Shown here in pieces: positions 8,354 to 15,571 of a stretch of 23,487 bases of DNA; positions within the stretch are counted from its first letter, which is position 1; each line of letters starts with the position of its first letter. The stretch comes from JACPFV01 sp035526825 (GTDB lineage Bacteria > Pseudomonadota > Gammaproteobacteria > Nevskiales > Nevskiaceae). The position numbers and the translations under genes were made by a program. The notes beneath the pieces are model-generated. The model saw only the letters and a program-made list of their open reading frames with translations, had not been told where the DNA came from and made no database searches. The stretch lies in NCBI GenBank assembly GCA_035526825.1, contig DATLBT010000007.1:1-23487 (forward strand), given 5' to 3'.

Positions 8354-8683
8354 ATGCGCACATCGTCGTTCATCCCGCTGGCCGCCCTGGCCTTCTCCGC
8401 CGTCGCCGTGGCGGCCGACCCGCCCGAGTTCACGCTGACCATCAAGGACCACAAGTTCGAGCCGGCCGAGCTGACGGTGCCGGCGGGCCAGAAGGTCAAG
8501 CTCAAGGTCGTCAACGCCGACTCCACGCCGGAAGAGTTCGAGAGTCACGAGCTCAACCGCGAGAAGGTCATTCCCGGCAACACCACGGCCAACGTTTTCG
8601 TCGGTCCGCTCAAGCCGGGCGAATACCCGTTCTTCGGCGAGTTCAACCCGAAAACGGCCCAGGGCAAGCTCATCGCGAAGTGA
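8354..8683 (+). CDS. Periplasmic cupredoxin-fold protein upstream of FTR1
   Basis: This 109-aa protein has a clear signal peptide (MRTSSFIPLAALAFSAVAVA, cleavage near residue 20-21). The rest is a single cupredoxin domain with the usual strands: FTLTIKDHKFEPAELTVPAGQKVKL, FESHEL, and GPLKPGEYPFFGEF. No cysteine exists anywhere in it, and the segment where blue copper proteins carry C-x-x-H-x-x-x-M reads GEFNPKTAQG. A classical type 1 copper site is therefore absent. A GAGG ribosome site lies 6 nt before the ATG. FTR1 begins 10 nt after the stop. Cupredoxin domains accompany FTR1 permeases in EfeUOB-type iron import, where they are thought to bind or oxidise metal in the periplasm; that role here is inference. 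The 207 bp before the gene hold no recognised gene. Confidence 0.85.
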   Translation: MRTSSFIPLAALAFSAVAVAADPPEFTLTIKDHKFEPAELTVPAGQKVKLKVVNADSTPEEFESHELNREKVIPGNTTANVFVGPLKPGEYPFFGEFNPKTAQGKLIAK

Positions 8684-8693
8684 GGTTCAATCC

Positions 8694-10214
8694 ATGCTCG
8701 GCGCCGCACTGATCGTTTTCCGCGAAGTCCTCGAGGCGGCGCTCGTCATCGGCATCGCCTGCGCGGCGACCCGCGGAATGGCGGGCCGCAACCGCTGGAT
8801 CGTCGGGGGCGTCGCGGCCGGCGCGGCGGGCGCGACCCTCGTCGCGGCGTTCGCCGGCGCCATCGCCAGCGCTGCCGAGGGCATGGGCCAGGAGATTTTC
8901 AATGCCGGTGTGCTGCTCGCCGCGGTCGGCATGCTCGGCTGGCACAACGTGTGGATGGCGCGGCACGGCCGCGAGCTTGCGCAGCAGATGAGCGTCCTGG
9001 GGCGCTCGGTGCAGTCAGGCGCGCGGCCGCTCTACGCGCTCGGCGCCGTCATCGCGCTCGCCGTGTTGCGTGAAGGCTCAGAAATCGTCCTGTTCCTGCA
9101 CGGGCTGGCGGCCGGCGGCTCTAGTGGCGCCAGCATCCTGGCGGGCGGCGGCGTCGGCCTCGCTGGCGGAGGCGCGCTCGGTGTCGTGCTTTACCTGGGC
9201 TTGCTACGCGTCCCCATGAAGCATTTTTTCATGGTCACGAGCTGGATGATCCTGCTGCTCGCGGCGGGCATGGCTTCACAGGCCGCGGGCTTCCTGATCC
9301 AGGCCGACTACCTGCCCGCGCTCGGCGAGCGGCTGTGGGATTCATCGCATTTCATCGCGGCCGACTCGCTCGCGGGCGAAGTGCTCCGCACGCTCATCGG
9401 CTACGACGCGCATCCCGCCGGGATGCAACTGCTGTTCTACCTCTCCACCCTGACCATCATCGGAGTCTCCATGAAACTTTTCGGCCGGCCCCTGCCGGTA
9501 CCCACCGCCGCCACTGCAGCCGTGCTCGCGGCGCTGCTCGCCGGTTTACTGGCGACGCCCCGCGCCGAAGCCGGTCCGGCCGACAAGGTCTATCGGCCCG
9601 TCGTCGAGTACGGCGAGACCGAGATCGAGCTGCGCGGCGGTTACATCAAGGACTCCGGTCCGGCCAACACGACGCAAGGCTACGTGCTGGATTTCGGCCA
9701 CGGCGTAACGACATGGTGGTTCACCGAGGCTGTCATCGAGATGGAGAAGCTCCCGGCCGAGTCGTTCGAGGTCGAGGAGCTCGAGTGGGAGAACATCTTC
9801 CAGCTCAGCGAGCCCGGCCAGTACTTCCTCGATTACGGGCTGTTCGCGGAGTTGAAGGTGCCCCTCGAGAACGGCCACCCGTTTGCGCTGGAGGCGGGCC
9901 CGATGTTCCAGAAGGAGATCGGCCAGCTCGTCAACAACCTCAACGTGCTCGTCGAGCGTGAGTTCGGCGACAACGCGGCGCACGAGTTCGAGATCGGTTA
10001 CCGCGGCCAGACGCGTTATCGCAGCGGCAGCAGGATCGAACTCGGCGCGCAGGCGTTCGGCGAGGAGGACGCGCACTTGCTCGGTCCCGCCGTGTTCGGC
10101 GGTGGCCGGATGTCGGATCACAGCAAGTACAAGTGGGACGCCGCGCTGCTCGCCGGGCTGACCGAGGACGCCGAGGATTTCCGCCTGCGCTGGGAGGTCG
10201 AGTTCGAGTTCTAG
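8694..10214 (+). CDS. FTR1-family iron permease fused in frame to a secreted beta-barrel-like protein
   Basis: This is a single 506-aa frame with two parts. Residues 1-265 are an FTR1/EfeU high-affinity iron permease. They include REVLE (10-14, in place of the common REGLE), REGSE (126-130) and about seven hydrophobic helices, ending YLSTLTIIGVSMKLFG. Normal FTR1 proteins stop near residue 270-280. Here the frame continues into MKLFGRPL...LLAGLLATPRAEA, which is a complete signal peptide in its own right. About 215 residues of amphipathic beta-rich sequence follow (IELRGGYIKDSG, HGVTTWWFTEAVIEME, ELEWENIFQL, GQYFLDYGLFAEL), ending in phenylalanine (EVEFEF). That second part resembles a hypothetical outer-membrane family I recall beside FTR1 genes. 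GGAG sits 5 nt before the internal ATG 9471, so a separate 247-aa product is likely. The cupredoxin gene is 10 nt upstream. Confidence 0.85.
   Translation: MLGAALIVFREVLEAALVIGIACAATRGMAGRNRWIVGGVAAGAAGATLVAAFAGAIASAAEGMGQEIFNAGVLLAAVGMLGWHNVWMARHGRELAQQMSVLGRSVQSGARPLYALGAVIALAVLREGSEIVLFLHGLAAGGSSGASILAGGGVGLAGGGALGVVLYLGLLRVPMKHFFMVTSWMILLLAAGMASQAAGFLIQADYLPALGERLWDSSHFIAADSLAGEVLRTLIGYDAHPAGMQLLFYLSTLTIIGVSMKLFGRPLPVPTAATAAVLAALLAGLLATPRAEAGPADKVYRPVVEYGETEIELRGGYIKDSGPANTTQGYVLDFGHGVTTWWFTEAVIEMEKLPAESFEVEELEWENIFQLSEPGQYFLDYGLFAELKVPLENGHPFALEAGPMFQKEIGQLVNNLNVLVEREFGDNAAHEFEIGYRGQTRYRSGSRIELGAQAFGEEDAHLLGPAVFGGGRMSDHSKYKWDAALLAGLTEDAEDFRLRWEVEFEF
9462..9473 (+). promoter_or_regulatory. 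Internal ribosome binding site and start codon within the FTR1 frame
   Basis: CGGAGTCTCC directly precedes ATG 9471, giving GGAG with 5-nt spacing. The codons that follow encode a classical signal peptide (MKLFGRP, hydrophobic AVLAALLAGLLA, AEA cleavage box). This suggests that a 247-aa exported protein (9471-10214) is made as a separate product, whether or not read-through fusion also occurs. Confidence 0.6.
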
Positions 10215-10226
10215 AGCAAGCGACGC

Positions 10227-10799
10227 CTAGTCGCGCAGCTCGGCGTACGAAAGCTCGGGCGCACCGAACGCCTTTGCGTAGCGGCGATCGAGGCGCTCGA
10301 GGTCCCGCTCGCTCTGGCGCAGGCGCAGCTCCAGCTCCTCAGACCGGAAGCGCAGGTTGGTGCGGTCTTCGGGCGATGATTCATCGCTCATCGCGCTCAA
10401 CTGGGCCTCATCGATGCGCCGGCGCAAATCCCTGGTTTCCTGCAGCAGCAAGCTGACCTGGCGTCCGCGCCGGAACGCCTCGAGGAATTGGACGGATCCG
10501 GCTGGGCACACTTCCCGATACAGCTCGCCCCGCCGCGCGGCGACGTAGCCACTGGACGGCGTGCAGTAACTCGCCAGCCCCTCGGCATGTCCGGTGCGAT
10601 ACGCGGCGAGGTCCGGCGTAACGCCATGGTCGGAGCAAGCCTTGCGGTGCTTGGGCAATTCGCCGCCGGCGGGCAGCCCCTTGGCCCCATCAGCGCGCCC
10701 CACTTCGCGCCAGTTGCCCGAGCGGCATTCCCTATCGGACATCGAGGCGCAGCTCGCAAGCAGCGCGCTGGCGGCAAGCGCGATCAGGGTGAGGCGCAT
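10227..10799 (-). CDS. DUF2799 lipoprotein
   Basis: This 190-aa predicted lipoprotein has a signal peptide ending in LLASC, with the lipidated cysteine at residue 17. The mature part begins with the DUF2799 pattern (CRSGNWREVGRADGAKG, repeated GxxxGxxxYC motifs such as YRTGHAEGLASYC and FLEAFRRGR). Several cysteines follow, and then a charged coiled-coil stretch over the last ~70 residues. The function of the family is unknown. The ATG at 10799 lies inside the 3' end of rppH (16-nt overlap), so expression is probably coupled to it. It converges on the FTR1 fusion gene with 12 nt between stops. Confidence 0.85.
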   Translation of the reverse strand: MRLTLIALAASALLASCASMSDRECRSGNWREVGRADGAKGLPAGGELPKHRKACSDHGVTPDLAAYRTGHAEGLASYCTPSSGYVAARRGELYREVCPAGSVQFLEAFRRGRQVSLLLQETRDLRRRIDEAQLSAMSDESSPEDRTNLRFRSEELELRLRQSERDLERLDRRYAKAFGAPELSYAELRD

Positions 10800-11302
10800 G
10801 CAGGATCCGACGTGACGGCAGGAAAGATGGTCGGGCGCAGCAGCGGCTCGAGTTCGTGCAGTGCGGCTTCGTACACGTTGCGCTTGAATGGCACGACCTC
10901 CTTCAACGGCGCCCAATAGTCGACCCAGCGCCAACGGTCGAATTCCGGCGGCTCACCAAGGTCGAAGCGCACCGCAGATTCCGGCGCGAGCAGGCGCAGC
11001 GCGAACCATTTCTGCTTCTGGCCGATGCATAACGGGATGCGGCCCTTGCGCACGTAACGTTGCGGCAGCGTGTAGCGCAGCCACTCGCGCGTCGCGCCAA
11101 GCAGCCCTACGTGCTCGGGATCGAGGCCGAGCTCCTCGCGCAGCTCGCGATATAGCGCCTGCTCGGGCGTTTCGCCCGGCGCGAGTCCACCCTGCGGAAA
11201 TTGCCAGGCATCCATGCCGATGCGCTTGGCCCACAGCAGCCGGCCCGCCGCGCTGGCGAGGATGATGCCCACGTTGGGGCGAAAACCTTCGGCGTCGACC
11301 AC
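10784..11302 (-). CDS. rppH: RNA pyrophosphohydrolase (Nudix)
   Basis: This 172-aa cytoplasmic Nudix hydrolase removes pyrophosphate from the 5' end of mRNAs and so starts their decay. The full Nudix box is present (G-x5-E-x7-REUxEExGU as GGLAPGE...RELREELGL). The RppH-specific segments GFRPNVGIIL, WQFPQGG, TREWLRYTLP, IGQKQKWF and FKRNVY are also there. GTG 11302 gives MVDAEGFRPN, which lines up with E. coli MIDDDGYRPN. An in-frame ATG at 11335 would add 11 residues and cannot be excluded. It is divergent from the HAD gene. Confidence 0.94.
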   Translation of the reverse strand: MVDAEGFRPNVGIILASAAGRLLWAKRIGMDAWQFPQGGLAPGETPEQALYRELREELGLDPEHVGLLGATREWLRYTLPQRYVRKGRIPLCIGQKQKWFALRLLAPESAVRFDLGEPPEFDRWRWVDYWAPLKEVVPFKRNVYEAALHELEPLLRPTIFPAVTSDPACASP

Positions 11303-11369
11303 GCTTGCAACCCGACGAGGCCCTGTTGCACGCATTGTATAGTGGCCCGCCCCGCGTCCCGCCGTGAAA

Positions 11370-12041
11370 ATGCGCCTCGCCCTCTTCGACCTCGACAACA
11401 CCCTGCTCGCCGGCGACAGCGACCACCTATGGGGTGAGTACATGATCCATGCCGGGCTGGTCGACGCGCAGGTCTACAAGCGCGAGAACGACCGCTTCTA
11501 CGGCGACTACAAGGCCGGCAAGCTCGACATCGCTGCCTACACGCGCTTCGCGCTGGAGCCGCTGGTGCGGTTGGGCACGCAGGCGTTGCTGCCGCTGCGC
11601 GAGCGCTTCATCGCGGAGGTGATCGAGCCGATCGTCGCGCCCGCTGCGCCCGCGCTGCTCGAGCGCCATCGCATCCAGGGCGACGAGCTCGTCATCATTA
11701 CGGCGACCAACCGTTTCGTCACCGAACCGATCGCCGCGCTCCTCGGCATCGAGCATTTGCTGGCGACCGACCCGGAGGTTCTCGCCGGGCGCTATACCGG
11801 CGCGATCACCGGCGTGCCCTGCTACAAGGACGGCAAGGTAGAGCGGCTGGCGCTATGGCGCGCGGCGCAGGCCGACCGCTACGAGCACGTGACCTTCTAC
11901 AGCGACTCGCTCAATGACTTGCCGCTGCTGCGCCAGGTCGATCAGCCCGTGGCGGTGGATCCCGACGACACCTTGCGCGCCGAAGCGCAGCGCCTGGGCT
12001 GGCCGATCATCACGCTGCGCGAGCCGCTCGCAGCGCTCTAG
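11370..12041 (+). CDS. HAD-superfamily phosphatase, subfamily IB (SerB-like)
   Basis: This 223-aa soluble hydrolase has all HAD motifs. Motif I is LFDLDNTLL, with the nucleophile and general-acid aspartates. Motif II is the ITAT stretch near residues 108-111. A lysine motif lies around YKDGKVE, and motif III is SDSLNDLPLL. A helical cap sits between motifs I and II, as in subfamily IB phosphatases such as phosphoserine phosphatase and CicA. The substrate cannot be told from sequence; small phosphomonoesters such as phosphoserine or histidinol-phosphate are common in the family. The start is ATG 11370; GTG 11364 is two codons upstream. It faces rppH divergently and converges on the IMPase-type gene, another phosphatase. 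Confidence 0.88.
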   Translation: MRLALFDLDNTLLAGDSDHLWGEYMIHAGLVDAQVYKRENDRFYGDYKAGKLDIAAYTRFALEPLVRLGTQALLPLRERFIAEVIEPIVAPAAPALLERHRIQGDELVIITATNRFVTEPIAALLGIEHLLATDPEVLAGRYTGAITGVPCYKDGKVERLALWRAAQADRYEHVTFYSDSLNDLPLLRQVDQPVAVDPDDTLRAEAQRLGWPIITLREPLAAL

Positions 12042-12058
12042 TCCCGCGTCCCGGCGTG

Positions 12059-12874
12059 CTAGCGGTGTGGCGCCGCGCCGAGCGCCTTGCGCAGCGGCGC
12101 GTGAAGCGCGCCATTGGTGGCCAGCACGCTGCGCGTGGCAAGGCCCACTGGCTTGCCGGCGAGGTCGGTAAAGGTGCCGCCGGCCTCGCCCACGATCACC
12201 GCGAGCGCCGCGATATCGAGGATGTTGACGTCCGATTCCACCACGGCGTCGAGCTTGCCTTCGGCGAGGTAGTGGTAGTGCAGGAAATCGCCGTAGCCAC
12301 GGATGCGGTGCAACTTGGGGATCAGCGCGCCGAGGCGCGCCCAGCCCGGCGAGTCGGCCAGCGTCGCAAGGTTGCCCGTCGACAGCGTCGCCTTCTCGAT
12401 GCGCGTGATGTCCGATGCACGGATCCGCTCCGTGCCGCGCCACGCGCCGCGACCGGCCTCGGCGTGCAGCGTCTCGCCACCTTCGAAGCACGGCGCGTGC
12501 GACACGCCGAGTACCAGCGCGCCGCGATGCATCAGCGCGATTTGCACCGAGAACATCGGGTAGCCGCGCACGAAGCCCTTGGTGCCGTCGATCGGGTCGA
12601 CCAGCCAGAGATATTCGGCATCGATGTTGTCCTGGCCCCCGCCGCGGCGCGCAGCGCCGCGGTCAAAACCAGTTTCTTCCCCGTAAAAACCGTGGCGAGG
12701 GAATTTCTTGCGGAGCACCTTCTTGATCGCGGCCTCTGCGGCCTCGTCGACTTCGGTCACCGGGCTTGCGTCGGCCTTGTAGCGCACCTTGAATTTGCCG
12801 CGATAGGCCTTGCGGATGATCTCGCCGGCGGCGTCGGCCGCGGCCAGCGCGGTATCGAGGAACGGGCTTTTCAT
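12059..12874 (-). CDS. Inositol-monophosphatase-family phosphatase (HisN/histidinol-phosphatase-like)
   Basis: This 271-aa Li+-sensitive-type phosphatase has the metal site GEETG (E66, E67), DPIDGT (D93, D96) and a C-terminal aspartate at D220. The segments RGYGDFLHYHYLAEGKLDAVV and IAALAVIVGEAGG resemble HisN-type histidinol-phosphate phosphatases more than SuhB or CysQ. The usual tryptophan before the last metal aspartate (WD) is replaced here by leucine (LD). The reaction, removal of phosphate from a small metabolite using Mg2+, is secure at family level. The substrate is an inference. No good ribosome site precedes ATG 12874. It is divergent from the B12 riboswitch. Confidence 0.85.
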   Translation of the reverse strand: MKSPFLDTALAAADAAGEIIRKAYRGKFKVRYKADASPVTEVDEAAEAAIKKVLRKKFPRHGFYGEETGFDRGAARRGGGQDNIDAEYLWLVDPIDGTKGFVRGYPMFSVQIALMHRGALVLGVSHAPCFEGGETLHAEAGRGAWRGTERIRASDITRIEKATLSTGNLATLADSPGWARLGALIPKLHRIRGYGDFLHYHYLAEGKLDAVVESDVNILDIAALAVIVGEAGGTFTDLAGKPVGLATRSVLATNGALHAPLRKALGAAPHR

Positions 12875-12910
12875 GCGCGCGCATCATAGAGCCATTGTCT
12901 AGAATGGGCG

Positions 12911-13007
12911 CGTTCCTGGTGTCCGGGGAAGCTGGTGCAAAGCCAGCGCTGCCCCCGCAACGGTAAGTAGCTCCAAGGCTACGAGTCCGGATACCGGCTC
13001 AGGAATC
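12911..13007 (+). promoter_or_regulatory. Cobalamin (AdoCbl) riboswitch
   Basis: The conserved core is present in order: CCGGGGAA (12923-12930), GGTGCAAAGCC (12934-12944), CGCTGCCCCCGCAACGGTAA (12947-12966) and the B12 box AGTCCGGATACCGGC (12984-12998). The closing stem is visible as TTCCTG (12913-12918) pairing with CAGGAA (13000-13005). It precedes a TonB-dependent receptor and a cobalamin adenosyltransferase, the standard regulon. By family knowledge, binding of adenosylcobalamin lowers expression of the genes downstream. Confidence 0.96.
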
Positions 13008-13021
13008 CTTGGTCCACTTTC

Positions 13022-13045
13022 GCCTGCGGGGACGCAGGCCCGGAG
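13022..13045 (+). promoter_or_regulatory. Riboswitch expression platform: hairpin next to the Shine-Dalgarno
   Basis: A perfect 6-bp stem (GCCTGC 13022-13027, GCAGGC 13034-13039) with loop GGGGAC lies between the aptamer and the GGAG ribosome site (13042-13045) of the receptor gene. There is no T-tract, so control is probably at translation initiation rather than by termination. The loop could pair with C-rich aptamer loops, but that is inference. Confidence 0.6.
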
Positions 13046-13050
13046 ACACG

Positions 13051-14994
13051 ATGCCTCGCTGTGCCACGCTGCTCGCGGCCACATTGGCCGCGCCAACCTC
13101 CCTTTGTTTTGGCCTTTCCGCGGCGGAGCCGCAAGAACTCGAGCCGGTGATCGTCACCGGCACGCGCGCGCCGGAGGCGACCAACCGACTGCCTGCCGCG
13201 CTGATCGTGATCACACGCGAGGAAATCGAGCACAGCGGCGCCACGCACCTCGTCGAGGTGCTGCGCGCGCGCGCTGGCGTGGAGGTGATCGATGCGTTCG
13301 GCGACGGCAGCCGGACGCTGGTGGGCCTGCGTGGCTTCGGGGAAAACGCGCATTCGAACACCTTGATCCTCGTCGACGGGCGCAAGCTCAACAACCCGGA
13401 CATCGGCGCACCCGACCTCAACGCGATCGCGCTGCAGGATGTCGAGCGCATCGAGATCGTGCAGGGCAGCGCCGGCGCGCTACTGGGCGACCAGGCCGTG
13501 GGCGGCGTCATCAATATCATCACGCGCGCGCCGGAAGCCGATCGCTACACGGTTGACCTGGCGGGCGGCAGCTACGCGCAGCGCAACGCCCGCGCGACGG
13601 CCGCCAAACGCTGGGACGGCGGCAGCCTGCGTCTGTCGGGCGCACACCGCGCCACCGACAATTATCGCGACCACAATGAGCTCGACCACGACCGCTTTGT
13701 GGCCCGCGTGGACCTCGGTGACAACTTCGTCGAGCTGGATGCGAGCGACGAACGACTGCAGACCCCCGGCGCGCTGCTCGAACCGGAACTGCGGGCCGAT
13801 CGCCGACAATCGTTTGCCGATTTCCGCAACGATCAGGCGCGCACCGAGACGGTCGCCGCGACCGCGGGCCTCCACCGCCCGCTCGGCGAGCGCTGGACGC
13901 TGCACCTGGACGCGAACCACCGCGAGACCGACGGCACGTTCCGGCTCAGCTTTCGTGGCTTCCCGGCCACCAGCGACGCAACCCAGGATCGTCGCGTGAC
14001 TGGCATTTCACCGCGCGTGACCGCCGCGCTGCCACTCGCGGGCGGCAGCGCGGCGATCACCGCTGGCCTGGACGCGCAGCGCGCCGACTATCACCTGCTC
14101 TCCTCGATCGGCCCGCAATCGAACGATCAAACCGTCCTCGACGCTTACCTTCAGGCTATCGTGCCGCTCGGTGCGGGCTTCGAGGCCACGGCTGCGGGTC
14201 GGGTCGCGCGCGTCGAAAACGATCTGGCGGACAACTTCATATTTCCGGATGGCGGCGAGGTCAATGACAGCGAAGACGCCGCTGCGCTGGGCATCGCCTG
14301 GCGCGCCGCGCAGGGCCTGCGCCTGTTCGCCCGCGCCGACGAGAATTTCCGCTGTGCCAAGGTGGACGAGTACTTCGCCTCTACCTTCACGCCGGGCATC
14401 GTGATCCTGCGAACCCAGACGGGGCGCTCGCTCGAGGCCGGTGCCGATTGGCACGATGAAGCCCTGCGCGCGACCTTGCTCGGCTACCAGCTCGATCTCG
14501 ACGACGAGCTCGTGTTCGACCCCACCCAGTTTCTCAACGCGAACCTTGAGGCGACGCGCCGTCGCGGCGCGTTGCTCGAGGGCGCGCTGGCGCTGGGCTG
14601 CGTCGAGATCGCAGCCAGCGCTACTTACATCGACGCCGACGTGCGTTCTGGCGGACTCGAGGGCAAGGCAATGCCGCTGGTTGCACGGCAGGTCGGGCGG
14701 CTCGCCGCCTCCTGGCAGCCGCTAACGGCCTTGCGCCTGCGCGCCGAGGTGCAAGGCACGGGCGCGCGTGCGTTTTCGGGCGACTTCGACAACAGCCTGC
14801 GCAAGCTCCCCGGCTACGGGGTATTGAATGCCGGTGCGGAGTATCGGCCCGGCGCCTGGCACGTGCAGCTGCGCGTGAACAACCTGCTCGACCGTGAGTA
14901 CACCGAGCTCGGCGCGGAGACTTTCCTGGGTGAGCCGTCCTACTTCCCGTCCCCTGAACTCAACGGCTGGCTTGGAGCCGGCGTGGAGTTCTAG
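13051..14994 (+). CDS. btuB: BtuB-like TonB-dependent outer-membrane receptor for cobalamin
   Basis: This 647-aa outer-membrane protein has a signal peptide (cleavage near SAA/E, residue 24-25). A TonB box region EPVIVTGTR lies at about 31-39. The plug domain spans about 40-160 (TLVGLRGFGENAHSNTLILVDGRKLN, IEIVQGSAGALLGDQAVGGVINIIT). A beta-barrel ends in the terminal phenylalanine (LGAGVEF) needed for barrel assembly. GGAG lies 5 nt before ATG 13051. The upstream cobalamin riboswitch and the downstream cobalamin adenosyltransferase identify the cargo as vitamin B12 or a related corrinoid. The barrel is of BtuB size (E. coli BtuB about 614 aa). The true ligand range is inferred from context. 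Confidence 0.92.
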   Translation: MPRCATLLAATLAAPTSLCFGLSAAEPQELEPVIVTGTRAPEATNRLPAALIVITREEIEHSGATHLVEVLRARAGVEVIDAFGDGSRTLVGLRGFGENAHSNTLILVDGRKLNNPDIGAPDLNAIALQDVERIEIVQGSAGALLGDQAVGGVINIITRAPEADRYTVDLAGGSYAQRNARATAAKRWDGGSLRLSGAHRATDNYRDHNELDHDRFVARVDLGDNFVELDASDERLQTPGALLEPELRADRRQSFADFRNDQARTETVAATAGLHRPLGERWTLHLDANHRETDGTFRLSFRGFPATSDATQDRRVTGISPRVTAALPLAGGSAAITAGLDAQRADYHLLSSIGPQSNDQTVLDAYLQAIVPLGAGFEATAAGRVARVENDLADNFIFPDGGEVNDSEDAAALGIAWRAAQGLRLFARADENFRCAKVDEYFASTFTPGIVILRTQTGRSLEAGADWHDEALRATLLGYQLDLDDELVFDPTQFLNANLEATRRRGALLEGALALGCVEIAASATYIDADVRSGGLEGKAMPLVARQVGRLAASWQPLTALRLRAEVQGTGARAFSGDFDNSLRKLPGYGVLNAGAEYRPGAWHVQLRVNNLLDREYTELGAETFLGEPSYFPSPELNGWLGAGVEF

Positions 14995-15004
14995 ACTTAC
15001 AGCC

Positions 15005-15571
15005 ATGGGCCATCGCCTCAGCAAGATCGTCACGCGCACCGGTGACGCCGGCGACACCGGGCTGACCGGCGGCGCGCGCGTTCCCAAGACGCATGCGCGC
15101 GTGCACGCGATGGGCGACGTCGATGAACTCAACAGCCAGCTCGGTGTGCTGCTCGCGCTGAAGTTGCCGTCCGCGCTGCGCGAGACGCTGACACGCATCC
15201 AGCACGAGCTGTTCAGCCTTGGCGGAGAGCTATCGATGCCCGGGACCACGCTGATGGCCGACTCGATGCTGCTCGAACTCGAACGCGAGATCGAAGGGCT
15301 CAACGCAAAGCTCCCGCCGCTCAAGGACTTCGTCTTGCCCGGCGGCAATGCCGCAGCCGCCGCCGCGCACCTCGCGCGCGCAATCTGCCGGCGCGCCGAG
15401 CGCGCGGTGTGGGCGGTAAAGGAGGGCGAGCCAATCGACTCGGTCGCAGCGCGCTACCTCAACCGCCTTTCGGACCTGCTTTTCGTGATGGCGCGGGTAC
15501 TGGCGCGGGCGAAGGGTTCGGCCGAGGTGCAGTGGCGCGGCTCGCGCTCGCCTTCGCGCGGGCGTCGCTGA
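15005..15571 (+). CDS. PduO-type ATP:cob(I)alamin adenosyltransferase
   Basis: This 188-aa cytoplasmic enzyme transfers the adenosyl group of ATP to cob(I)alamin, giving adenosylcobalamin. The ATP-binding N-terminus TRTGDAGDTGLTGG is present, as are GDVDELNSQLG, LFSLGGEL, LPGG, RAICRRAERAVW and YLNRLSDLLFVMAR. This is the complete PduO/MMAB signature, not the CobA or EutT type. It starts 10 nt after the receptor stop and is presumably under the same riboswitch. Imported B12 would thus be converted to its coenzyme by a product of the same operon. The C-terminal ~37 codons overlap the 3' end of the btuF-like gene on the other strand. Confidence 0.95.
   Translation: MGHRLSKIVTRTGDAGDTGLTGGARVPKTHARVHAMGDVDELNSQLGVLLALKLPSALRETLTRIQHELFSLGGELSMPGTTLMADSMLLELEREIEGLNAKLPPLKDFVLPGGNAAAAAAHLARAICRRAERAVWAVKEGEPIDSVAARYLNRLSDLLFVMARVLARAKGSAEVQWRGSRSPSRGRR

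Noticed and set aside
11333..11345. TATACAAT-like -10 element between rppH and the HAD gene
   Set aside because: No -35 hexamer at 16-18 bp on either strand.
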